From: an uncultured Clostridia bacterium
GTDB lineage: Bacteria; Bacillota; Clostridia; Oscillospirales; CAG-272
Assembly: GCA_947624995.1 (NCBI GenBank)
Contig: CANQMS010000014.1
Span: 1-59,444 of the forward strand
Reading direction: 5' to 3'
DNA: 59,444 nucleotides
Shown: one piece after another, positions 53,432 through 59,444 of the stretch
Position numbering within the stretch: position 1 is the first letter of the stretch
Layout of the letters: each line of letters opens with the position of its first letter
Position numbers and translations under genes: made by a program
The notes under the pieces: model-generated
The model's input: the letters and a program-made list of their open reading frames with translations, nothing else
Databases searched by the model: none
What the model was told of the DNA's origin: nothing

Positions 53432-54805
53432 TTAAAGCCCGAGCATGGCTTTGGCAAAGAAGAAATACAAAAGCAGCGAGATCGCGTCGACGATAGTCGT
53501 GATGAACGGGCTCGCCATGACCGCCGGGTCAAAGCCGATCTTTTTCGCGAGCAGCGGCAGCGTGCAGCCTATGAGCTTCGCGCAGACGACGGTGAACAGC
53601 AGCGTTAAACAGACGACGGCGGAAACCGCGATCGAGACCCCGTTGTGCATCAGAAGATTGTCGACGAGCTGTATCTTTATAAACGTCGCCGCCGCGAGCG
53701 AGACGCCGCAGAGCGCCGAAACGCGCAGCTCCTTCCACATTACGAAAAACGTGTCGGAGAACGATATCTCGTCGAGAGAAATGCCGCGGATGACGGTGAC
53801 GGAAGCCTGGCTCCCGGAGTTTCCGCCCGTGTCCATCAGCATAGGTATGAACGCGGTCAGGGCGACCTGTGCCGCGAGCGCCGCCTCGAACGAGGAAATG
53901 ATCATACCCGTGAACGTCGCCGAGATCATGAGCAAGAGCAGCCACGGTATGCGGTTTTTGTAGATCGAAAATACGGACTGCTTCAGATAAGGCTTGTCCG
54001 TCGGCGTGATAGCCGCCATTATCTCGATATCCTCGCTGTACTCGTCGACGATGACGTCGATAGCGTCGTCAACGGTGACGATGCCTATCATGCGGTCCTC
54101 CGAATCGACGACGGGGAGTGCCAGAAAATCGTACTTTTGAAGCTGATTCGCGACGAATTCCTTGTCGTCGAGCGTCTTGACGGAGATCACGTTTTTTTCC
54201 ATTATGTCGGCGGTCAGAGCCTTGCTGTCGGAGAGCATCAGCGTCCGCGCGGAGACGACTCCTATGAGGCGGCGCTGCCTGTCCGTGACGTAGCACGTGT
54301 AGACGGTCTCCTTGTCTATGCCGGTTTTGCGTATAATGTCGAACGCCTCGGCAACGGTCGTGTCGGGGTAGAGGCGGACGTACTCGGTCGTAAGAATGCT
54401 TCCTGCGCTGTCCTGCGGGTATTTCAGGAGCGCGTTTATCTCGCGCCGCGTGTCGGACGAGGCGCGGGACAGTATGCGCTGGGCGACGTTTGCGGGCATC
54501 TCTTCGATTATATCGACGGCGTCGTCGAGGTACATGTCCTCGATCAGCGCCGTAATCTCGCGGTCGCTGAACGCACCGAGCAGCTCCTCCATCTGATCGG
54601 GGTCCATGAGGACGAAGACATCCGCCGCCGCCTCCTTCGGCAGTATGCGGAACAGGAGCAGAAGCTCTCCGCCCTCAAATTCCGTCAAAAGCTCGGCGAT
54701 GTCCGCCGCGGGGATATCGTGAAAGAGCCGGTGCAGCTCGCCTATTCGCTTTTCCCGCAAAAGCGTGGTAATCATGTCGAGCGTTGTTTCAATCGTTTCG
54801 TTCAT
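53432..54805 (-). CDS. mgtE: Magnesium transporter MgtE
   Basis: A 457-residue MgtE-type magnesium channel. The N-terminal helical domain (LFHDIPAADIAELLTEFEGG, LYLDDAVDIIEEMP-like repeats) and two CBS domains (about 125-245) form the Mg-sensing cytosolic part; five membrane helices follow with the pore region IPMLMDTGGNSGSQASVTVIRG. I choose ATG 54805 (MNETIETTLDM) because homologues start here; ATG 54844 adds 13 residues, and neither has a clear Shine-Dalgarno. No M-box riboswitch is visible upstream. Confidence 0.93.
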   Translation of the reverse strand: MNETIETTLDMITTLLREKRIGELHRLFHDIPAADIAELLTEFEGGELLLLFRILPKEAAADVFVLMDPDQMEELLGAFSDREITALIEDMYLDDAVDIIEEMPANVAQRILSRASSDTRREINALLKYPQDSAGSILTTEYVRLYPDTTVAEAFDIIRKTGIDKETVYTCYVTDRQRRLIGVVSARTLMLSDSKALTADIMEKNVISVKTLDDKEFVANQLQKYDFLALPVVDSEDRMIGIVTVDDAIDVIVDEYSEDIEIMAAITPTDKPYLKQSVFSIYKNRIPWLLLLMISATFTGMIISSFEAALAAQVALTAFIPMLMDTGGNSGSQASVTVIRGISLDEISFSDTFFVMWKELRVSALCGVSLAAATFIKIQLVDNLLMHNGVSIAVSAVVCLTLLFTVVCAKLIGCTLPLLAKKIGFDPAVMASPFITTIVDAISLLLYFFFAKAMLGL

Positions 54806-54933
54806 TTGATTTTTTGCGCGGAAAAAGACCGTGCATCCTCCCATCCTTCAAAAATTCTGAGTCGCAGTCGATGGTTTTATGACGGTCTCGGTGATCTTTT
54901 TATATATTTCCGCTTTGTGCGGGCGCGAAAAAA

Positions 54934-55008
54934 TCAGCCGCGCTTTTGCGGAGCCTTGTATATGAAAAAGATACTTCGACCGGGTGTACTTCTACTGTCG
55001 GATTCCAT
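54934..55008 (-). CDS. Possible 24-residue peptide upstream of mgtE
   Basis: ATG 55008 with GGAGG 7 bases upstream opens a frame of 24 codons (begins MESDSRSTPG, ends KAPQKRG). It lies between the zinc-ribbon gene and mgtE. It may be a leader peptide or chance. The ribosome site is its only support. Confidence 0.3.
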   Translation of the reverse strand: MESDSRSTPGRSIFFIYKAPQKRG

Positions 55009-55035
55009 ATACTTACCTCCGCGGGAAAATTGCGT

Positions 55036-55242
55036 TTACGGCAGCTCGGGGAAATCGAGCTTCGGAATGGGCGGGGCGGGATGAACGACGCGCTTTAAGG
55101 GATCGTATCTGAAACGGCGGCAATGCGCCGTTGCCCACACGAGCCCGCGCTGGCGGCACAGCACGGCGTCGCCCGTGAAAAGCGGCGTCCCGCGCTCGCA
55201 CCGCGCGCATATCATGTCGTCCGTATCGTCCTTTTTTCTCAT
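55036..55242 (-). CDS. Small conserved zinc-ribbon-like protein
   Basis: A 68-residue protein (76 if started at ATG 55266) with Cys at CARC and two further Cys (LCRQRG, AHCRRF), enough to bind one metal. It ends in a pattern seen in small clostridial proteins: FRYDPLKRV, then PIPKLDF. ATG 55242 is preferred because CGGAGA precedes it. It follows ylbJ by a few bases on the same strand. Function unknown. Confidence 0.7.
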   Translation of the reverse strand: MRKKDDTDDMICARCERGTPLFTGDAVLCRQRGLVWATAHCRRFRYDPLKRVVHPAPPIPKLDFPELP

Positions 55243-55274
55243 GTCCGTCTCCGTTTTCGCGTTCATCTTTACTA

Positions 55275-56372
55275 TTATAATCTATCGCGCGCGTTTTTGC
55301 AACACTTTTTGTAAAAGACTGCTGTCAAAAGCAGAAGAAGCATAAAAACGATAAGGGAGGCGGCTCCGTATGTGCGCTCCGCGAAGTGCTCCCCGTCGGA
55401 AAATGTCGGTGCGAACGCCGGGAGGGAGGAGACGAAATACGCGGCTGCGGCAGTCGCGAGCCCCGTTATCAGCTTGCCGCAGACATAGGGCAAAAGCGGG
55501 ACACCTTCGCAGACGGACGACGTCTGAAACATTACAGACAGCCCGGCAAATCCGACGGAGAACGCCGCGATCGCGATGGCGGCGCCCCTGCCGATCTCTC
55601 CCGCCTCGCACGCGGCGCCGGCGAGGGAGGTTCCGGAAGAAAATTCGAAGACGGCTGATATTATGAGCTTCGGGACGACCGAGTCCGTTATCCTGCCGAC
55701 CGCCTCAGAGGCGACCGAGGACGCTATCGAAAAGAACGTGACAGAGCCGCAGACGTTCAGAATGACGCGCGAACCGTCCGTGACCGCGCGCGTCACGAGC
55801 GAGAGCGCGCCCGCTGCGGGCACGCTCTCTTTTTTCGGCTGCGGGGCGCTTTGCACGGGACTTTTCGGCAGCAGAACGCCGGTGACGAGTCCGATGATGA
55901 CTGAGACCGTCGCCTGCGCCGCCCAGATAACGAGACCGACCGCCGCGCTGCCGAAGCAGCCGACGCCGACGGCATAGACCGGGAATGTCGGCGAGGCGCA
56001 GCAGACGAACGCGAGCATTCGCGCCGCCTCGTCCCTGTCGAGCGAGCCCGAGCGGTATTCCTCCCCGACCGTCAGCGCGCCGAGCGGGAACCCGAAAAGG
56101 AGCCCTAAAAAGAGCGCGGAAGCGCCGCGCTCCGTCCCGAACAGCCTGCGGCTTACAGGGGAGAGCGCGCGGTCGACGGCGCGCGCGCCGCCGACGGCGA
56201 CGAACATAGAGGACAGCACGGAGAACGGGAACACGGACGGGATAACGCGCGTGACGCATAGCGAGAGCGCGCGTCCCGTTGCCTCTGAGACCGTTTCCGG
56301 AGAAGACAAAAACAAGAGCGAGACCGCGATGACGGCGACGGCGAGCGGCGTGTTCGTGCCGTGTTCTTTCAT
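55275..56372 (-). CDS. ylbJ: Sporulation integral membrane protein YlbJ-like
   Basis: A 365-residue membrane protein of the YlbJ family, with two nucleoside-recognition (Gate) type segments. Typical stretches are VIPSVFPFSVLSSMFV (about 42), GLLFGFPLGALTVGEEY (about 92) and CCASPTFPVYAVG (about 122). About eight to ten helices are visible. In Bacillus, ylbJ is a sigma-E gene needed for resistant spores, so the organism or its ancestors probably sporulate. It diverges from yqfC-yqfD, another sporulation pair; I could not find a convincing sigma-E promoter by eye in the 101-base gap. Confidence 0.88.
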   Translation of the reverse strand: MKEHGTNTPLAVAVIAVSLLFLSSPETVSEATGRALSLCVTRVIPSVFPFSVLSSMFVAVGGARAVDRALSPVSRRLFGTERGASALFLGLLFGFPLGALTVGEEYRSGSLDRDEAARMLAFVCCASPTFPVYAVGVGCFGSAAVGLVIWAAQATVSVIIGLVTGVLLPKSPVQSAPQPKKESVPAAGALSLVTRAVTDGSRVILNVCGSVTFFSIASSVASEAVGRITDSVVPKLIISAVFEFSSGTSLAGAACEAGEIGRGAAIAIAAFSVGFAGLSVMFQTSSVCEGVPLLPYVCGKLITGLATAAAAYFVSSLPAFAPTFSDGEHFAERTYGAASLIVFMLLLLLTAVFYKKCCKNARDRL

Positions 56373-56473
56373 AATAATGACGCCTCCGACATATGATTTA
56401 AGGCGGCAGTGAAAGGTCGCCTTTTCCGCAAAAACATTTATATGTGAGGTTCGGGGAGAATTATACTGTAAAG

Positions 56474-56764
56474 ATGAAAAAACACAGACTTAAAAGTGCT
56501 GTCTCGGAGTTTGCGGCGGAGCTGTTCGAGACGCCGAGCGCCGCCGTCCCGGGCGGGTGGAGCGTTACGCTGACGGACGGGCGGGAGGCATACGTGACCG
56601 GGTGCCGGGCGATACTTTCGTACGGGGACGAAAAGATCACGGTCGACGCGGGCGAGGTCGTCCTTACAATAACCGGGCAGGACCTCGACATCGTGCGGTA
56701 CTGTGACGGCGAGATAACGGTGCGCGGAAACGTTTTATCCGCAGGGACGGTGGGCGAATGCTGA
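56474..56764 (+). CDS. yqfC: Sporulation protein YqfC
   Basis: A 96-residue YabP/YqfC-family protein. The conserved core reads VTLTDGREAYVTGCRAILSY, then DEKITVDAG and ITGQDLDIVRYCDGEITVRG. YqfC is made under sigma-E in the mother cell of Bacillus. I use ATG 56474 by homology; the GGGGAG upstream is rather far, and GTG 56444 is an alternative. It overlaps yqfD by 7 bases. Confidence 0.9.
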   Translation: MKKHRLKSAVSEFAAELFETPSAAVPGGWSVTLTDGREAYVTGCRAILSYGDEKITVDAGEVVLTITGQDLDIVRYCDGEITVRGNVLSAGTVGEC

Positions 56765-57945
56765 AATACATTTTTTTGTGGCTGATCGGCGCCGCCGCGG
56801 TCCGCGTCCCGGCGGAGGACGTCGCGCGCGCGACGGAGGCGCTTTATTCCATAGGGCTGCCCGTTATCATCCGCAAAAGGCGCGGCGGCGAGCGCATGTT
56901 CGTTCTGCGCATACGGGACCTGCCGATATTCGAGCGTGTCTTTTCCGAGCGCGGGATCGCCTACGAAATAAAGAAAAAATACGGGCTCACGGTGTATCTT
57001 TACAGATACCGCCTTCGCTTCGGGCTGTTTTTAGGCGGCGCGCTCATGATCGCGGCGATATTCATATCGGACGATTTCGTCTGGCGCATCGACGTTTACG
57101 GAAACGAGACGGTGCCGGAGGAGCGCATAATCGAAGAGCTGCGGCAGCTCGGGTTCGGGCTCGGGACGTATCACAAATCCGTCGACTTCGACGTGCTCCA
57201 CAACCGCTTTCTGCTTGCATCGCCCGATATCGTGTGGATCGCCATAAACATGAAGGGCAGCGTCGCGCGCGTCGAGGTGCGGGAATACATGCCGGGAGGC
57301 GGACCCGAGCCGACCGCACGCGCAAATATCGTCGCCGCGTGCGACGGCGTTATCGAAAACGTCATGCCGTATTCGGGGGCGGCACAGGTGTCCGTCGGCG
57401 AGGAGGTGAAAAAAGGGCAGCTTCTGATCTCCGGCGCAGTCGAATACGAGGGGATCGGCACCGAATACGTTTACGCGCGCGGGGAGGTCTGGGCGAAGGT
57501 CACGCGCGAAATTTTCGTGCGCGTACCGCTCGAATTCGAGGAAGAGGTCAGGACGGGCGATATTCTGACAGAATACGGCATAAAAATTTTTGAAGGAGAG
57601 ATATTTTTCGGCGGAAGGGGTAGAATTGACACCGCCTTTTATGATACAATAACAGTAACGGATGACCTTGTGCTCCTGAATACCGTCAGATTGCCCATAA
57701 AGATCATAAAAACACAGCATGAACGCATCGAAAAGAGGACGCGCACGCTGACGCCGGAGGAGGCGGCGGCGCTCGCGTACCGCGAATACAGCCTTGCGTT
57801 TTCCGAGGCGTGCCGCGACGTGACGCTTTTATCGTACACGGCGGATGACGGTATGTCCGAGGCGGGGGACGCTTACGAGATACGGTGCGTACTGTCGGTA
57901 GTCGCGGATATAGCCGAGACAAGGGAATTTGAAGTTACGGAATAA
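56758..57945 (+). CDS. yqfD: Sporulation protein YqfD
   Basis: A 395-residue YqfD protein, required for spore formation in Bacillus. The N-terminal region (LYSIGLPVIIRKRRGGERMF) precedes one transmembrane helix (about 86-103, LRFGLFLGGALMIAAIFI), then a large outer domain with WRIDVYGNETVPEERIIEEL, VARVEVREYMP and a biotinyl-like barrel segment (YSGAAQVSVGEEVKKGQLLISG). Length is typical. It is in the standard order yqfC-yqfD-phoH-ybeY. Confidence 0.92.
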   Translation: MLKYIFLWLIGAAAVRVPAEDVARATEALYSIGLPVIIRKRRGGERMFVLRIRDLPIFERVFSERGIAYEIKKKYGLTVYLYRYRLRFGLFLGGALMIAAIFISDDFVWRIDVYGNETVPEERIIEELRQLGFGLGTYHKSVDFDVLHNRFLLASPDIVWIAINMKGSVARVEVREYMPGGGPEPTARANIVAACDGVIENVMPYSGAAQVSVGEEVKKGQLLISGAVEYEGIGTEYVYARGEVWAKVTREIFVRVPLEFEEEVRTGDILTEYGIKIFEGEIFFGGRGRIDTAFYDTITVTDDLVLLNTVRLPIKIIKTQHERIEKRTRTLTPEEAAALAYREYSLAFSEACRDVTLLSYTADDGMSEAGDAYEIRCVLSVVADIAETREFEVTE

Positions 57946-57966
57946 AAAATCGGAAGAAAATGGCTT

Positions 57967-58986
57967 ATGGCTGAAAAGATCGTTAAAACAAAATCGAGCG
58001 AGATCACGGGGCGGCTCTACGGCAGCTTCGACAAGAACGCGCGCCGGATCGAAGAGGCGTTCGGCGTAAAGATGTACAACAGGCAGAGCCCGGACTCGGG
58101 CGGGGACTCCATCGTTCTGTCCGGCGAGCCGGAGGCGGTCACGCACGCGGCGGAGGCGGTCGAATACCTGCGCGGCGTCGCCGAATATAACGAAGAGATC
58201 GGAGATCAGACTGTCGACTATGTCATCGGCATGGCGGCGGACGGCAGGGCGGGCGAGCTCGAGGACCTTGACGACTGCGTCTGCGTCACGACAAAGGGAA
58301 AGCCCATCAAGGCAAAGACGGTCGGGCAGAAAAAATACGTTGAGGCGATAAGGAAAAACACGGTCACGATCGGCGTCGGTCCGGCGGGCACGGGAAAAAC
58401 GTTCCTCGCCGTCGCGATGTCGGTAAAGGCGCTGCGCGACCGCGAGGTCGAGCGGATAATTTTAACGAGACCTGCCGTCGAGGCGGGGGAAAAGCTCGGA
58501 TTTCTGCCGGGGGACCTTCAGAACAAGATCGACCCGTATCTGCGCCCGCTGCACGACGCGCTCTATGAGATGCTCGGCGCCGAGAGCTACTCGCGCCACG
58601 TCGAGCGGCAGACGATAGAGATAGCGCCTCTCGCATATATGCGCGGCAGGACGCTCGACAATTCCTTCATCATACTTGACGAGGCGCAGAACACGACGCC
58701 CGAGCAGATGAAGATGTTTTTGACACGCCTCGGCTTTAATTCCAAGATCGTCGTCACCGGTGACCTCACGCAGACGGACCTGCCCTCCGGGAAGCGGAGC
58801 GGACTTGCCGAGGTCGTGAAGATACTCGACGGGATAGACGACATCGCGATCCACCGCTTCACCGAGCGCGACGTCGTCCGCCACAAGCTCGTGCAGAAGA
58901 TAATCCTCGCGTATGACAAGTACGACCGCGAGCGCAAAGCGCGCGACGCGGAGCAGAGGCAGAGATACAGGATAGCGCGGGGTTGA
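57967..58986 (+). CDS. phoH: PhoH-family ATPase
   Basis: A 339-residue PhoH/YbeZ ATPase. Walker A is GVGPAGTGKTFLAVAMSV (about 139), followed by ILTRPAVEAGEKLGFLPGDL, Walker B FIILDEAQNTTPEQMKMFLTR and TGDLTQTDLP. An N-terminal KH-like region spans about 15-75. PhoH partners the RNase YbeY in ribosome maturation and RNA quality control; the ybeY gene begins 2 bases after its stop. The upstream genes are sporulation genes, a conserved neighbourhood in Firmicutes. Confidence 0.96.
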   Translation: MAEKIVKTKSSEITGRLYGSFDKNARRIEEAFGVKMYNRQSPDSGGDSIVLSGEPEAVTHAAEAVEYLRGVAEYNEEIGDQTVDYVIGMAADGRAGELEDLDDCVCVTTKGKPIKAKTVGQKKYVEAIRKNTVTIGVGPAGTGKTFLAVAMSVKALRDREVERIILTRPAVEAGEKLGFLPGDLQNKIDPYLRPLHDALYEMLGAESYSRHVERQTIEIAPLAYMRGRTLDNSFIILDEAQNTTPEQMKMFLTRLGFNSKIVVTGDLTQTDLPSGKRSGLAEVVKILDGIDDIAIHRFTERDVVRHKLVQKIILAYDKYDRERKARDAEQRQRYRIARG

Positions 58987-58988
58987 AA

Positions 58989-59444
58989 ATGAAAAGAAGG
59001 CTGCGTGTCCTGATCGAAAACGAACAGGATGAGAAATATATAAGGCTGCGCCACGAGCGGCTGATACGCCGCGCGATATCGGAAACGCTCGACTACGAAA
59101 AATTCGGATATCCCGCCGAGGTCTCCGTCGTGTTAACGGACAGCGAGGCGATAAAGGAGATCAACCGCGAGTACCGCGGCGTCGACTCGGCGACGGACGT
59201 GCTCTCGTTCCCGCAGTTCGCGCCGGGGGAGCGCTATCCGGATGAGGGGTTCGTCCCGCTCGGAGACATCGTCATATCGGTCGAGAGGGCGGAAAATCAG
59301 GCGCTCGTCTACGGGCACAGCTTTGAGCGCGAGCTTGCTTTCCTGACCGTACATTCGACGCTGCATCTGCTCGGGTACGACCATGTGACGTGCGAGGAGG
59401 ACGAGCTCGATATGCGCCGCAGGCAGCGCGACATCATGGAACGG
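58989..59444 (+). CDS. ybeY: rRNA maturation endoribonuclease YbeY (3' end outside window)
   Basis: The first 152 codons of YbeY; no stop occurs before the window ends. The metalloenzyme motif HSTLHLLGYDH (HxxxHxxxxxH, three zinc ligands) is complete, preceded by NREYRGVDSATDVLSFP and LGDIVISVERA. YbeY trims the 3' end of 16S rRNA and helps degrade defective ribosomes. Only a short C-terminal tail should be missing. It starts 2 bases after phoH. Confidence 0.96.
   Translation, partial: MKRRLRVLIENEQDEKYIRLRHERLIRRAISETLDYEKFGYPAEVSVVLTDSEAIKEINREYRGVDSATDVLSFPQFAPGERYPDEGFVPLGDIVISVERAENQALVYGHSFERELAFLTVHSTLHLLGYDHVTCEEDELDMRRRQRDIMER

Noticed and set aside
54806-55035. M-box magnesium riboswitch before mgtE
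   Set aside because: None of the conserved M-box segments can be found on the minus strand there.
53645-55084. Long plus-strand frame across mgtE
   Set aside because: It is a shadow of mgtE, whose pore and CBS motifs are unmistakable on the other strand.

Overview
The window is a G+C-rich stretch of chromosome from a Gram-positive, probably anaerobic member of the class Clostridia. The evidence is a long PolC-type DNA polymerase III, the order rpsB-tsf-pyrH-frr-uppS-cdsA-dxr-rseP-ispG-polC, a dnaG-rpoD pair, AgrA-type LytTR regulation, an ECF transporter S component, an archaeal/eukaryotic-type short prolyl-tRNA synthetase, and genes whose homologues act in sporulation (ylbJ, yqfC, yqfD). 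Promoters are almost all textbook sigma-A sites with 17-base spacers. Species cannot be named from the sequence alone.

Layout. 1-5384: end of hflX, a YigZ-family protein, a dGTPase-like HD hydrolase, dnaG and rpoD. 5573-7514: an isolated solute-binding lipoprotein. 7644-21225: the translation/isoprenoid/cell-envelope block from rpsB to polC, closed by a DUF3842 gene. 21203-31058: short accessory units, namely an ECF S component behind a structured leader, a LexA-like repressor with an AAA-type ATPase, a small membrane protein, a discoidin-like lipoprotein, an SH3 protein, a HAD phosphatase diverging from a type II pantothenate kinase, and a LytTR/GHKL two-component system. 31136-34961: two ABC half-transporters preceded by candidate LytTR boxes. 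34972-37966 (minus): homoserine dehydrogenase coupled to two membrane proteins, with a lone ACT-domain gene downstream. 38088-40889: proS and an FtsW/RodA-type gene. 41039-43203: a sulfur module of lower G+C (Rrf2 regulator, O-acetylhomoserine sulfhydrylase) with repeated operators and an orphan promoter. 43244-47074: a zinc-ribbon protein, a GH27 alpha-galactosidase, a CBS protein and a circularly permuted OppA-like lipoprotein. 47271-51192: two overlapping DUF262 genes, a candidate defence system. 51313-52779: DegV and a tRNA-Leu with three 44-bp tandem repeats in its leader. 52842-59444: a GNAT enzyme, mgtE, ylbJ, then yqfC-yqfD-phoH-ybeY running off the end.

The most unusual items are the permuted OppA lipoprotein, the paired DUF262 operon, the tRNA-Leu leader repeats that echo the tRNA's own 5' end, three dispersed palindromic elements with a conserved head and diverged but still perfectly paired arms, and the Rrf2 locus, where the same operator sits at the rrf2/sulfhydrylase promoters and at an orphan promoter pointing into the 3' end of rrf2. 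All functional statements rest on motif recognition by eye; no database search was run.
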